Assembly (NCBI RefSeq): GCF_001875655.1
Contig: NZ_MKEQ01000001.1
Coordinates: 930,001-994,000, forward strand
Source: Enterobacter hormaechei ATCC 49162
GTDB lineage: Bacteria > Pseudomonadota > Gammaproteobacteria > Enterobacterales > Enterobacteriaceae
Length of the DNA: 64,000 nt
Direction: 5' to 3'
The notes under the pieces are model-generated. The model had not been told where the DNA came from, did not search any database, and was given only the letters and a program-made list of their open reading frames with translations. The first letter of the stretch is position 1; the number at the start of each line of letters is the position of its first letter. Below, piece by piece: positions 31,955 through 42,035 of the stretch. The position numbers were made by a program, and so were the translations under genes.

Positions 31955-32998
31955 TTAACGGATCTCAATCATCGGGCGACCACCGCGGGCGGTCACCAGC
32001 TCACCAATGGCCGTCAGGGTGATGCCAAACTCGGCAGCCGTCGCCTGTACGTCAGCCTCTGCTTCCGGCGTCACCGCCAGCAGCAGGCCGCCGGAGGTTT
32101 GCGGATCGCACAGCAGGTTACGCCACGCTTCCGGCATTTCGCCCATCAGGTGACCATAGCTGGCGAAGTTGCGCTGCGTTCCGCCCGGCACCGCGCCCAG
32201 CGCAATGTACTCTTCCACGCCCGGCAGCTTCGGCACGTCCTGATACCAGACCTGCGCCTGTACGCCCGCGCCCTGACAGACTTCGGAGAGGTGGCCCAGC
32301 AGACCAAAACCGGTCACGTCGGTCATGGCCTTCACGCCGTCAATACTGGCGAAAGCCGCCCCGGCGAGGTTCATCTGACACATCACTTCCGTTGCCAGAC
32401 CGATATGCTCAGGTTTCAGCAGGGATTTCTTCTCCGCGGTGGTGAGCACGCCAATGCCCAGCGGCTTGGTGAGGAACAGTTTGCAACCCGCCTGCGCCGT
32501 GCTGTTACGCTTCACGCGTTCAGTCGGCACCACGCCGGTGACGGCCAGGCCGAAGATCGGCTCCGGCGCATCAATAGAGTGCCCCCCGGCCAGCGCAATC
32601 CCCGCCTGCTGGCAGGCAAAGCGTCCGCCTTCGATCACGTCGCGGGCGATTTCCGGCGGGAGGGTGTTGACAGGCCAGCCCAGAATGGCGATCGCCATAA
32701 TGGGTTTGCCGCCCATCGCAAAGATATCGCTGATGGCGTTGGTGGCCGCGATGCGCCCGAAGTCGAACGGGTTGTCGACAATCGGCATAAAGAAGTCAGT
32801 GGTGCTGATAATGCTGGTGCCGTTACCTAAGTCATAAACCGCTGCATCGTCACGCGTTTCGTTACCGACAAGCAGGTTCGGGTCGACAAACTTCGCCTGT
32901 TCACTGTGCAGAATGGTCTCCAGCACTTTCGGGGAAATTTTACAACCGCAACCGGCTCCGTGGCTGTATTGCGTTAAACGAATGGTTTGCTCGCTCAT
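31955..32998 (-). CDS. selD: Selenide, water dikinase SelD
   Basis: Makes selenophosphate from selenide and ATP, the selenium donor for Sec-tRNA and selenouridine. The 347-residue product has Cys17 and Lys20 in [11 protein letters not shown]; the catalytic position is Cys, not selenocysteine. The AIR-synthase-like body includes [12 protein letters not shown]. The ydjA-selD-topB order is as in E. coli. The ydjA stop is 116 bp upstream, and that gap holds a long hairpin. Confidence 0.97.
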   Translation of the reverse strand: MSEQTIRLTQYSHGAGCGCKISPKVLETILHSEQAKFVDPNLLVGNETRDDAAVYDLGNGTSIISTTDFFMPIVDNPFDFGRIAATNAISDIFAMGGKPIMAIAILGWPVNTLPPEIARDVIEGGRFACQQAGIALAGGHSIDAPEPIFGLAVTGVVPTERVKRNSTAQAGCKLFLTKPLGIGVLTTAEKKSLLKPEHIGLATEVMCQMNLAGAAFASIDGVKAMTDVTGFGLLGHLSEVCQGAGVQAQVWYQDVPKLPGVEEYIALGAVPGGTQRNFASYGHLMGEMPEAWRNLLCDPQTSGGLLLAVTPEAEADVQATAAEFGITLTAIGELVTARGGRPMIEIR

Positions 32999-33060
32999 GG
33001 ACGTCTCCTGTCATCTCAATCGCGCTATGGTAGCGCTCATTCCATAAAGAGGTAAGTATG

Positions 33061-33101
33061 ACTGTCTGAATTCTGCGGCGGATGCTCAGAATCCAGACAG
33101 T
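33061..33101. repeat. Long inverted repeat between ydjA and selD
   Basis: A 15-base arm beginning ACTGTCTG and ending ATTCTG pairs with CAGAATCCAGACAGT, with one mismatch and an 11-base loop. No U-run follows on either strand, so it is not a canonical terminator; it could be an RNA processing or stability hairpin or a protein site. Confidence 0.7.
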
Positions 33102-33114
33102 TTAGCGCGTGGGA

Positions 33115-33666
33115 TTAAAAACGGCTGACGAAAGGGGTCGTGTCCGGCACGCTAATGGTGCTGGAGGCTTTAAGCTGCGGGGTACCGAGATAGAGGAAGC
33201 CGACAATTTTATCGTGCTCACCACAGGAGAAGCCTTCCCGCACGGCGGCGCTCTCAGTCAGCGGCCCGGTACGCCAGATGCCGTTAAAGCCCTGCGCGAC
33301 GGCGGCCATCTGCATTGCCATTACCGCGCAACCGGCAGACATCTCCTGCTCCCAGACTGGCACTTTATGGTCAGCCTTGCATTTTGCGACTACCGCGATA
33401 ATCATCGGCGCCCGGAACGGCGCGCTGCGGGCTTTATCAATCCCCTTTTCATCCTGGCCTGCGGCAACAGCCCCCTGCTCCAGCAGCTGGCTGAAGCGGT
33501 CGCGCCCTTCGCCTTCAATAATAAAGAAGTGCCATGGCTGCAATGTGCCATGGTCCGGCGCACGCATTCCGGCACGCAGAATGTTTTCCAGCTGCTCACC
33601 GACGGGTGCCGGTTCGGCCAGACGGGAAGCGCTACGACGGTTAACAAGCAGTTCAAGTGCGTCCAT
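33115..33666 (-). CDS. ydjA: NAD(P)H nitroreductase YdjA
   Basis: Small FMN-dependent nitroreductase-fold oxidoreductase, 183 residues as in E. coli. FMN-binding parts are visible in [16 protein letters not shown] and [14 protein letters not shown]. The physiological substrate is unknown. It starts 167 bp from divergent sppA. Confidence 0.93.
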   Translation of the reverse strand: MDALELLVNRRSASRLAEPAPVGEQLENILRAGMRAPDHGTLQPWHFFIIEGEGRDRFSQLLEQGAVAAGQDEKGIDKARSAPFRAPMIIAVVAKCKADHKVPVWEQEMSAGCAVMAMQMAAVAQGFNGIWRTGPLTESAAVREGFSCGEHDKIVGFLYLGTPQLKASSTISVPDTTPFVSRF

Positions 33667-33833
33667 TGGTTAACTCCTTTCATGAAATTTACTCACAAAA
33701 TTAACACGACAGCAGAATTTGTTACAGCGTGGCAGGCGATTCCTGCTGACAAGTGGCGGTTGGGTCATTACGATAACCGCACATTACCGTCCCGTGGCGA
33801 CGGAAACAGTCCTTTTCTGGTTAGGGAGAATAC

Positions 33834-35690
33834 ATGCGAACCCTTTGGCGAATCTTTGCCGGTTTCTTTAAATGGACGTGGCGACTGCTCAACTTCGTCC
33901 GCAACCTGGTGATGAATATCTTCTTCATCTTCCTGGTACTGGTATGCGCAGGTATCTGGATGCATATCAGCAACGCAAACCAGTCGCAGCATTCGACGCG
34001 CGGCGCACTGTTACTCGATATCACCGGGGTGATTGTTGATAAGCCGTCTACCAGCAACCGTCTGGGCGTGATTGGCCGCCAGCTGTTTGGCGCAACGTCA
34101 GACCGACTCCAGGAAAACTCCCTGTTTGATATCGTCGAGACCATCCGTCAGGCCAAAGACGATCGTAACATTACCGGTATCGTGCTGGATCTGAAAGACT
34201 TTGCCGGGGCCGATCAGCCGTCAATGCAGTACATCGGTAAAGCGCTGCGCGAATTCCGCGACAGCGGTAAGCCGGTGATTGCCGTTGGCGACAGCTACAC
34301 CCAGGGGCAATATTATCTGGCGAGCTTTGCCAATAAAATCTGGCTTTCGCCGCAGGGCGCGGTCGATCTGCATGGCTTCGCCACTAACGGTCTGTACTAC
34401 AAATCGCTGCTCGACAAGCTGAAGGTCACCACGCACGTCTTCCGCGTCGGGACCTATAAATCCGCCGTGGAGCCGTTTATCCGCGATGATATGTCCCCTG
34501 CCGCCCGTGAAGCGGACAGCCGCTGGATTGGCGAGCTGTGGCAGAACTACCTCGGCACCATTGCCGCTAACCGTCAGATTACCGCGGAGCAGGTATTCCC
34601 GGGCGCGCGCGGCGTGCTGGACGGCCTGCGCAAGGTGGACGGCGATACGGCGAAATACGCGCTTGATAACAAACTGGTCGATCAGCTGGGTTCCAGCGCT
34701 GAAATTGAAAAAGCGCTGACCAAACAGTTCGGCTGGAGTAAAGAGGACAAAAACTACAGCGCTATCAGCATGTATGACTACGCCGCGAAAAAGCCGGACG
34801 ACAGCGGTGACAGCATCGCCGTGGTGTTTGCTAACGGCGCCATTATGGACGGCGAGGAGACCCCGGGGAACGTCGGCGGGGACACCACCGCATCGCAGAT
34901 CCGCGATGCGCGCCTCGATCCGAAAGTGAAAGCGATTGTCCTGCGGGTGAACAGCCCTGGCGGCAGCGTTAGCGCCTCTGAAGTGATCCGTGCTGAACTG
35001 GCCGCCGCACGCGCCGCGGGCAAGCCGGTCGTGGTCTCGATGGGCGGCATGGCGGCTTCCGGGGGTTACTGGATCTCAACGCCAGCCAACTACATTGTGG
35101 CTAACCCAAGCACGCTCACCGGTTCGATTGGCATCTTCGGGGTGATCAACACCGTCGAGAACAGCCTGGATTATCTCGGCGTCCACACCGACGGCGTTTC
35201 CACCTCGCCGCTGGCGGATGTGTCTGTCACCAAATCCCTGCCGCCTGAGGTGTCAGAGATGATGCAGCTCAGCATTGAGAGTGGCTATAAACGTTTCATC
35301 ACGCTGGTTGCGGACTCCCGTAAAAAGACGCCCGATCAGATTGACCAGATCGCTCAGGGCCACGTCTGGACCGGTCAGGATGCGAAGAGCAACGGTCTGG
35401 TGGACAGCCTGGGTGACTTCGATGACGCCGTGAAGAAAGCGGCCGAACTGGCGAAGCTCAAGCAGTGGCACGTGGACTATTATCAGGACGAACCGACGTT
35501 CTTCGATATGGTCATGGACAGCATGTCCGGCTCCGTCCGCGCCATGCTGCCGGACGCGCTTCAGGCTTATCTGCCGGCGCCGGTGGCGACTGCGGCAAAA
35601 GCCATGAAGGCGGAGAGCGATAAGCTCGCAGCGTTTAATGATCCACAAAGCCGTTACGCGTTTTGCCTGACCTGTGCGAACGTGCGTTAA
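33834..35690 (+). CDS. sppA: Signal peptide peptidase A, protease IV (SppA)
   Basis: Inner-membrane serine protease that degrades cleaved signal peptides. The 618-residue product equals the E. coli length. An N-terminal membrane anchor ([18 protein letters not shown]) is followed by two tandem S49 domains. The nucleophile serine is in [13 protein letters not shown] of the second domain; the general-base lysine lies in the first, near [12 protein letters not shown] strong terminator follows. Confidence 0.96.
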   Translation: MRTLWRIFAGFFKWTWRLLNFVRNLVMNIFFIFLVLVCAGIWMHISNANQSQHSTRGALLLDITGVIVDKPSTSNRLGVIGRQLFGATSDRLQENSLFDIVETIRQAKDDRNITGIVLDLKDFAGADQPSMQYIGKALREFRDSGKPVIAVGDSYTQGQYYLASFANKIWLSPQGAVDLHGFATNGLYYKSLLDKLKVTTHVFRVGTYKSAVEPFIRDDMSPAAREADSRWIGELWQNYLGTIAANRQITAEQVFPGARGVLDGLRKVDGDTAKYALDNKLVDQLGSSAEIEKALTKQFGWSKEDKNYSAISMYDYAAKKPDDSGDSIAVVFANGAIMDGEETPGNVGGDTTASQIRDARLDPKVKAIVLRVNSPGGSVSASEVIRAELAAARAAGKPVVVSMGGMAASGGYWISTPANYIVANPSTLTGSIGIFGVINTVENSLDYLGVHTDGVSTSPLADVSVTKSLPPEVSEMMQLSIESGYKRFITLVADSRKKTPDQIDQIAQGHVWTGQDAKSNGLVDSLGDFDDAVKKAAELAKLKQWHVDYYQDEPTFFDMVMDSMSGSVRAMLPDALQAYLPAPVATAAKAMKAESDKLAAFNDPQSRYAFCLTCANVR

Positions 35691-35696
35691 AAACCG

Positions 35697-35726
35697 TCCC
35701 CTCTTCCCGTGAAGAGGGGATTTTTT
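35697..35726 (+). terminator. Rho-independent terminator after sppA
   Basis: Stem TCCCCTCTT/AAGAGGGGA with a CCCGTG loop, followed by TTTTTTCTTTT. Confidence 0.9.
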
Positions 35727-35752
35727 CTTTTGAAGAACAAGAACTCATTACC

Positions 35753-36769
35753 ATGCAGAAGAAATCAATTTATGTCGCCTATACCGGCGGTACCATCGGT
35801 ATGCAGCGCTCAGAAAATGGCTATATCCCGGTTTCCGGTCACTTGCAGCGCCAGCTGGCGCTGATGCCTGAATTCCACCGTCCGGAAATGCCGGACTTCA
35901 CCATCCACGAGTATGAGCCGCTGATGGACTCCTCCGACATGACGCCGGAAGACTGGCAGCATATTGCGGACGATATTAAAGCCCATTACGACCAGTACGA
36001 CGGCTTCGTGATCCTGCACGGCACCGACACCATGGCGTTCACCGCCTCGGCGCTCTCCTTCATGCTGGAGAACCTGAGCAAGCCCGTGATTGTGACCGGC
36101 TCGCAGATCCCGCTGGCGGAACTGCGTTCAGACGGGCAGATCAACCTGCTTAACTCCCTGTACGTGGCTGCCAATTATCCGATCAACGAAGTGTCGCTGT
36201 TCTTCAACAACCGGCTGTATCGCGGGAACCGTACCACAAAAGCACACGCCGACGGCTTTGACGCGTTTGCCTCACCTAACCTGCAACCGCTGCTGGAAGC
36301 GGGGATCCATATCCGTCGTCTGGGCACGCCGCCCGCGCCAAATACCGCAGGCGAGCTGATTGTTCACCCGATCACCCCGCAGCCGATTGGCGTGGTGACG
36401 ATTTATCCGGGCATTTCCGCCGACGTGGTGCGCAACTTCCTGCGCCAGCCGGTGAAAGCGCTGATCCTGCGCTCCTATGGGGTGGGTAATGCCCCGCAGA
36501 ACGGTGAGTTCCTGAAAGAACTTCAGGAGGCGAGCGATCGCGGGATTGTGGTGGTCAACCTCACCCAGTGTATGTCCGGTAAGGTCAACATGGGCGGCTA
36601 CGCCACCGGTAATGCCCTGGCGCACGCAGGCGTGATCAGTGGTTTCGATATGACCGTTGAGGCAACGCTGACTAAACTTCACTATTTACTGAGTCAGGAT
36701 CTGGATATTGATTCCATTCGCCGCGCCATGATGCAAAACCTGCGCGGTGAACTGACGCCGGACGAATAA
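35753..36769 (+). CDS. ansA: Cytoplasmic L-asparaginase I AnsA
   Basis: Hydrolyses asparagine to aspartate and ammonia; the low-affinity cytoplasmic isozyme. The 338-residue product equals E. coli. The nucleophilic threonine is Thr14 in AYTGGTIGMQ and the second catalytic threonine is in LHGTDTMAFTA. No signal peptide is present. The ATG at 35753 is the E. coli-like start, and the upstream extension of the frame runs through the sppA terminator. pncA follows 9 bp later. Confidence 0.96.
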   Translation: MQKKSIYVAYTGGTIGMQRSENGYIPVSGHLQRQLALMPEFHRPEMPDFTIHEYEPLMDSSDMTPEDWQHIADDIKAHYDQYDGFVILHGTDTMAFTASALSFMLENLSKPVIVTGSQIPLAELRSDGQINLLNSLYVAANYPINEVSLFFNNRLYRGNRTTKAHADGFDAFASPNLQPLLEAGIHIRRLGTPPAPNTAGELIVHPITPQPIGVVTIYPGISADVVRNFLRQPVKALILRSYGVGNAPQNGEFLKELQEASDRGIVVVNLTQCMSGKVNMGGYATGNALAHAGVISGFDMTVEATLTKLHYLLSQDLDIDSIRRAMMQNLRGELTPDE

Positions 36770-36778
36770 GGAGTTCCT

Positions 36779-37420
36779 ATGAAGCAACGCGCCCTGTTAC
36801 TGGTCGATTTGCAAAATGATTTCTGTGCGGGCGGTGCGCTGGCCGTCGCGGAAGGCGACAGCACCGTCGACGTGGCAAACACGTTAATTGAGTGGTGTAA
36901 GGCTCGTGGTGAAGCGGTGGTGGCGAGTCAGGACTGGCATCCGGCAAACCACGGCAGCTTTGCCAGCCAGCACAACGTCGAGCCTTACAGCCAGGGCGAA
37001 CTGGACGGGCTGGCGCAAACCTTCTGGCCGGATCACTGCGTGCAGCAGACGGAAGGCGCTGAGCTGCATCCGCTCCTCAATCAGAAGGCCATCGACGCGG
37101 TGTTCCATAAAGGTGAAAATCCGGCTATCGACAGCTATAGCGCGTTTTTTGATAACGGGCACCGCCAGAAGACGGCGCTGGACGCGTGGTTACGCCACCA
37201 TGAAATCACCGAGCTGATTGTGATGGGCCTGGCGACGGATTACTGCGTGAAGTTCACCGTGCTGGATGCGCTCCAGTTGGGCTATTCCGTGAATGTCATC
37301 ACCGACGGCTGTCGTGGGGTGAATATTCAGCCGCAGGACAGCGCCCAGGCATTTATGGATATGGCCGCGGAAGGCGCAACGCTGTATACGCTGGCTGACT
37401 GGATGGAGACGCAGGCGTAA
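36779..37420 (+). CDS. pncA: Nicotinamidase PncA
   Basis: Deamidates nicotinamide to nicotinate for NAD salvage; also activates pyrazinamide. The 213-residue isochorismatase-fold enzyme has the triad Asp10 (LLLVDLQNDF), Lys in FHKGENP and Cys in GLATDYCVKF, plus the metal histidines in SQDWHPANHGSF. GGAG lies 6 bp before the ATG. It is co-transcribed with ansA; a REP pair follows. Confidence 0.96.
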   Translation: MKQRALLLVDLQNDFCAGGALAVAEGDSTVDVANTLIEWCKARGEAVVASQDWHPANHGSFASQHNVEPYSQGELDGLAQTFWPDHCVQQTEGAELHPLLNQKAIDAVFHKGENPAIDSYSAFFDNGHRQKTALDAWLRHHEITELIVMGLATDYCVKFTVLDALQLGYSVNVITDGCRGVNIQPQDSAQAFMDMAAEGATLYTLADWMETQA

Positions 37421-37429
37421 GCGTTTTTA

Positions 37430-37457
37430 GCCGGGTGGCGGCTTCGCCTTACCCGGC
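37430..37457. repeat. REP element, first of an inverted pair (BIME)
   Basis: GCCGGGTGGCGG...CCTTACCCGGC, ten bases after the pncA stop. With the copy at 37479 it makes a head-to-head BIME. Confidence 0.88.
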
Positions 37458-37478
37458 CTACTTTCTCTGGTTTTGTAG

Positions 37479-37506
37479 GCCGGGTAAGGCGAAGCCGCCA
37501 CCCGGC
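37479..37506. repeat. REP element, second of an inverted pair (BIME)
   Basis: GCCGGGTAAGGCG...GCCACCCGGC, opposite in orientation to the copy 21 bp upstream. Confidence 0.88.
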
Positions 37507-37591
37507 AAAACCCCCTCCCCGATCTCCCATAAAGTGAACTCCCTCGCATCACAAGCGAAACGGCAATGCTATTCTCTTCAGGCTGTTTTTT

Positions 37592-37625
37592 CGCCACGCC
37601 TTTTCTGTGGCGTGGTTATTTTTAT
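37592..37625 (+). terminator. Terminator-like hairpin in the chitinase leader
   Basis: Stem CCACGCC/GGCGTGG, loop TTTTCTGT, then TTATTTTTATTT. It ends about 20 bp before the chitinase ATG and just after a TATTCT hexamer at 37570. It may end pncA transcripts or act as an attenuator in the chitinase 5' leader. Confidence 0.55.
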
Positions 37626-37645
37626 TTGGTCAAAGAGGAAATTAT

Positions 37646-38899
37646 ATGAAACGTTTGCCCTTGCTGGCAGCATTACCCTTGCTTTGCGCGTCACTGGCTT
37701 CCGCCGCGCCCCTGATGTCCGTGGGCTACTTCAATGGCGGTGGCGATGTTACCGCCGGACCGGGTGGCGATATCAATAAACTCGACGTCCGCCAGATTAC
37801 TCACCTCAACTACTCGTTTGGTCTGGTCTATAACAACGAGAAAGACGAAACCAACGCCGCGCTGAAGGATCCGGCAAAACTGCATCAAATCTGGTTATCA
37901 CCAAAGGTGGCATCCGACCTGGCCTTAATCCCCACCCTGCGTAAACAAAATCCGAACCTGAAAGTCCTGCTTTCCGTTGGCGGCTGGGGCGCGCGTGGTT
38001 TTTCTGGCGCAGCGGCAACCAAAGAGAGCCGTGCGGTGTTTATTCGCTCCGCGCAGGAGATCGTCAATAAATACGGCCTGGACGGGATCGATTTGGACTG
38101 GGAATATCCGGTCAACGGCGCGTGGGGACTGGTCGATAGCACCCCTGCCGACAGGGATAACTTCACAGCGCTGTTAAAAGAGATGCGTGACGCGTTTGGT
38201 AAGAAAAAGCTGGTCACGATCGCGGTGGGCGCGAATGCGGAAAGTCCGAAAAGCTGGGTGGATGTGAAAGCCATTGCCCCTCTGCTCGACTACATCAACC
38301 TGATGACCTACGACATGGCATACGGGACTCAGTACTTTAACGCGAATCTGTATGACTCCAGTGCCTGGCCGACGGTGGCTGCCGCGGACAAATACAGCGT
38401 CGATTTTGTGGTGAACAACTACCTGGCCGCCGGGCTTAAGCCGCAGCAGATGAACCTCGGGATCGGTTTTTATGGCCGCGTACCGAAGCGTGCCGTTGAA
38501 CCGGGCATCGACTGGAGCAAACCGGACGCGCAAAACAATCCGGTGACACAGCCCTATTTTGGACCGCAGGAGATCGGCCTGTTTAAATCGCTTGGCTATG
38601 ATCTGACCAAAGACACCTACGTGAAATACAACGATATCGTCCGCAAATTGCTGAACGATCCGCAGAAACGCTTTACCGAGCACTGGGACGATCAGGCGAA
38701 GGTGCCGTGGCTGTCAGTGAAGTCTGCCGACGGGAAGGCGCTGTTTGCAATTTCGTATGAGAACCCGCGTTCCGTGGCAATCAAAGCGGATTACATCAAG
38801 GAGAAAGGTCTGGCCGGTGCCATGTTCTGGGAGTACGGGGCTGACGATGAAAACCAGCTCGCGAAACAGCTGGCGAAGTCGCTCGGGATCCCGCACTAA
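37646..38899 (+). CDS. Secreted glycoside hydrolase family 18 chitinase
   Basis: Hydrolyses chitin or chitooligosaccharides outside the cytoplasm. The 417-residue product has a signal peptide cleaved near ASLASA/AP (residue 20), then a single GH18 TIM barrel. The substrate strand is KVLLSVGGWG, the catalytic motif is DGIDLDWE (residues 146-153, acid Glu153) and a later active-site block is YINLMTYDMAY. No chitin-binding domain is seen. AGAGG precedes the ATG. It lies between REP elements where E. coli has the ydjE-ydjL genes, so it is a local replacement. It may feed chitobiose to chbBC. Confidence 0.93.
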   Translation: MKRLPLLAALPLLCASLASAAPLMSVGYFNGGGDVTAGPGGDINKLDVRQITHLNYSFGLVYNNEKDETNAALKDPAKLHQIWLSPKVASDLALIPTLRKQNPNLKVLLSVGGWGARGFSGAAATKESRAVFIRSAQEIVNKYGLDGIDLDWEYPVNGAWGLVDSTPADRDNFTALLKEMRDAFGKKKLVTIAVGANAESPKSWVDVKAIAPLLDYINLMTYDMAYGTQYFNANLYDSSAWPTVAAADKYSVDFVVNNYLAAGLKPQQMNLGIGFYGRVPKRAVEPGIDWSKPDAQNNPVTQPYFGPQEIGLFKSLGYDLTKDTYVKYNDIVRKLLNDPQKRFTEHWDDQAKVPWLSVKSADGKALFAISYENPRSVAIKADYIKEKGLAGAMFWEYGADDENQLAKQLAKSLGIPH

Positions 38900-38902
38900 G
38901 GT

Positions 38903-38930
38903 GCCGGGTGGCGGCTTCGCCTTACCCGGC
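38903..38930. repeat. REP palindromic element
   Basis: GCCGGGTGGCGG...CCTTACCCGGC, three bases after the chitinase stop and before the yeaC stop. It closes the REP bracket round the chitinase. Confidence 0.88.
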
Positions 38931-38943
38931 TTACATGGAACCT

Positions 38944-39216
38944 TTATTTGAAAGTCGCAATCGGCTTCGGCGTAATGCCGAAGTCTTCTTTTAGCTCACG
39001 CTTGCTTTTCATCACCATCTGACCGTTAGTGTCGATAGTCATATGCTGTGCGTCGGTATTGTTACGCGCCTGCCATAGCATCACCAGCTGCAAACTGTTC
39101 TCTTTTTGTTCAGGTGTGAGGGCCACACCGTCCGGCCATTTTCCCAGTTCAACGGCCGTCACCAGACGCTGATACACCTCCGGGGTCATGCCTGCAATCA
39201 TGTCATCAATATTCAT
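38944..39216 (-). CDS. yeaC: DUF1315 family protein YeaC
   Basis: 90-residue protein of unknown function, DUF1315, recognised from MNIDDMIAGMTPEVYQRLVTAVELGKWPDG and from its place directly after msrB, 41 bp downstream on the same strand, as in E. coli. No signal peptide or known motif is seen. Confidence 0.9.
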   Translation of the reverse strand: MNIDDMIAGMTPEVYQRLVTAVELGKWPDGVALTPEQKENSLQLVMLWQARNNTDAQHMTIDTNGQMVMKSKRELKEDFGITPKPIATFK

Positions 39217-39257
39217 GATCTCTCCCTTTCAAAGGAATAATTTGCTGAATCGTTTTT

Positions 39258-39671
39258 TCAACCCTGGGTCTGGTCGCCGTTTTCGTCATCGGTAAAGCTC
39301 ATGGAAGCCGAATTGACGCAGAAGCGCTCCCCCGTCGGCTGCGGGCCATCCGGGAAGACATGCCCGAGATGGGCGTCACAGTTCCCGCAGCGAATTTCGG
39401 TGCGCACCATGCCGTGCGAGGAGTCCGTCAGGTAACGGATCGCATCGTCGCTGACAGGCTCGTAAAAGCTTGGCCAGCCGCAGCCAGAATCATACTTAGT
39501 ATGGGAGTTAAACAGCGGTGCATCACACACCAGGCAGTGGTAGACGCCTTCCCGTTTGTTGTGCAGCAAACGCCCGGAAAACGGCGGTTCTGTGCCGTGA
39601 TTTTGCGTCACGTAAAACTGCATCTCTGTAAGGTTTTTTTTCAAATCGTCGGGGTTACGTTGGTTCGACAT
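39258..39671 (-). CDS. msrB: Peptide-methionine (R)-S-oxide reductase MsrB
   Basis: Repairs the R epimer of methionine sulfoxide in proteins. The 137-residue product equals E. coli. The zinc site is formed by the pairs CLVC and CGNC, and the catalytic cysteine is in [14 protein letters not shown] use the ATG at 39671 ([14 protein letters not shown]); an ATG ten codons upstream is less likely by homology. Divergent from gapA over 341 bp. Confidence 0.95.
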   Translation of the reverse strand: MSNQRNPDDLKKNLTEMQFYVTQNHGTEPPFSGRLLHNKREGVYHCLVCDAPLFNSHTKYDSGCGWPSFYEPVSDDAIRYLTDSSHGMVRTEIRCGNCDAHLGHVFPDGPQPTGERFCVNSASMSFTDDENGDQTQG

Positions 39672-39789
39672 ATGCTTACATCTCGCTGTTGAAACAGACA
39701 TCTTTTAACCCAGATTCTAACAAAACATTAACACCCGCGCGTACACTTTTGTTCTAAACTTATGTGTCGCAAAAAGGCGGTCAGGCAAT

Positions 39790-39805
39790 TGTGATCAATT
39801 TCACA
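39790..39805. promoter_or_regulatory. CRP site in the msrB/gapA gap
   Basis: TGTGATCAATTTCACA is a perfect match to TGTGA-N6-TCACA. It is 223 bp from the gapA ATG and 119 bp from msrB. CRP acts on the multi-promoter gapA region in E. coli. The remainder of the 341-bp gap is AT-rich promoter sequence. Confidence 0.8.
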
Positions 39806-39941
39806 TTTTAATCCTGCGAGGCCTTTAAAATTCCGGGCGCAGCCCCCATGTGGTTGCTAGCTCAAAGGGAAAGTGAGGCGAGTCAGTCGCACAAACGTTA
39901 GTCACAGGATTGATTTGTCGCAATGATTGACACGATTCCGC

Positions 39942-39969
39942 TTGACGCTGCGTAAGGTTTTTGTAATTT
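39942..39969 (+). promoter_or_regulatory. Proximal gapA promoter (approximate)
   Basis: TTGACG (-35) at 39942 and TAATTT at 39964, spacing 16 bp, about 45 bp before the start codon. It resembles the main E. coli gapA promoter as I recall it; hexamer choice is tentative. Confidence 0.4.
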
Positions 39970-40000
39970 TACAGGCAACCTTTTATTCACTAACAAATAG

Positions 40001-41008
<1,008 letters not shown>

Positions 41009-41031
41009 GTTGAGATGAGTGCTTGATCCTA

Positions 41032-41056
41032 AAAGGCGACTTCGGTCGCCTTTTTT
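41032..41056 (+). terminator. Rho-independent terminator of gapA
   Basis: AAAGGCGAC-TTCG-GTCGCCTTTTTT, a UUCG tetraloop hairpin with a U-run, just before yeaD. Confidence 0.93.
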
Positions 41057-41082
41057 ATTGTTTTCAGACAGAGGATTGCTTA

Positions 41083-41967
41083 ATGATTAATAAAATTTTT
41101 GCACTTCCGGTAGTCGAACAACTTACCCCTGTGCTCTCCCGCCGTCAGATTGACGGTGCCGATATCATCGTCGTTGATCACCCGCGCGTTAAAGCTTCCG
41201 TCGCGCTTAATGGTGCCCACCTGCTCTCCTGGAAACCAGAAGGTGAAGAAGAAGGCCTGTGGCTGAGCGAAGCCACCTCGTTCAAAAAAGGGGCGGCGAT
41301 CCGTGGTGGCGTACCCATCTGCTGGCCATGGTTTGGCCCGTCAGCGCAGCAGGGATTACCCTCTCACGGTTTCGCCCGTAATCAGCAGTGGACGCTCAAA
41401 GCCCACAACGAAGATGAAAACGGCGCGGTGTTGACCTTTGAACTTCAGGCAAATGATGAAACGCGCGCCCTGTGGCCGCACGAGTTCACGCTATATGCCC
41501 GCTTCAAGCTGGGTAAAACCTGCGAAATTGAACTGGAAGCGCACGGCGAATTCGAAACCACGTCCGCCCTGCACACCTATTTCAACGTAGGCGACATTCA
41601 GGCCGTTAAGGTGAGCGGCCTTGGCGATACCTTTATCGACAAAGTGGATAACGCGAAAGAAGGCAGACTGGACGACGGCGTGCAGACTTTCCCGGATCGT
41701 ACCGACCGCGTGTACCTGCACCCGGAAGCCTGTAGCGTAATCCATGACGGCGCGCTGAACCGTGGCATCGAAGTGGTTCATCATCACCACAGCAACGTGG
41801 TGGGCTGGAACCCTGGCCCTGCCCTTTCCGTCAGCATGGCGGATATCCCGGATGACGGTTACAAGACCTTCGTGTGTGTGGAAACCGCGTGTGTGACTGC
41901 GCCGCAACAAACCAGCGAAGAAAAACCATCCCGCTTAGGCCAGACGATCAAGATTGTGAAGCGCTAA
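41083..41967 (+). CDS. yeaD: Glucose-6-phosphate 1-epimerase YeaD
   Basis: Interconverts the alpha and beta anomers of glucose 6-phosphate and similar hexose phosphates. The 294-residue product equals E. coli. It has the mutarotase-fold landmarks GVPICWPWFGP, LPSHGFARN and the catalytic histidine region SALHTYFNVGD. It starts at 41083 after GAGGATTG, downstream of the gapA terminator, so read-through or its own promoter is needed. E. coli yeaE, next in line there, is absent. Confidence 0.95.
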   Translation: MINKIFALPVVEQLTPVLSRRQIDGADIIVVDHPRVKASVALNGAHLLSWKPEGEEEGLWLSEATSFKKGAAIRGGVPICWPWFGPSAQQGLPSHGFARNQQWTLKAHNEDENGAVLTFELQANDETRALWPHEFTLYARFKLGKTCEIELEAHGEFETTSALHTYFNVGDIQAVKVSGLGDTFIDKVDNAKEGRLDDGVQTFPDRTDRVYLHPEACSVIHDGALNRGIEVVHHHHSNVVGWNPGPALSVSMADIPDDGYKTFVCVETACVTAPQQTSEEKPSRLGQTIKIVKR

Positions 41968-41993
41968 TATTTTCTGCCGCATCATGAAAAAAC

Positions 41994-42017
41994 AAACGGG
42001 GCGCAAGCGCCCCGTTT
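41994..42017. terminator. Bidirectional terminator between yeaD and mipA
   Basis: AAACGGGGCG-CAAG-CGCCCCGTTT, with A-tract and T-tract on its two sides, between convergent genes. Confidence 0.9.
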
Positions 42018-42035
42018 TAATGCATCACGTTCTGG

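Noticed and set aside
30304..32830. Three long forward frames opposite topB and selD
   Set aside because: Shadows of two securely identified genes; products are Arg/His/Gln-rich without motifs.
37592..37625. Riboswitch upstream of the chitinase
   Set aside because: Only one simple stem-loop is visible and no known riboswitch consensus; kept as a terminator-like hairpin instead.
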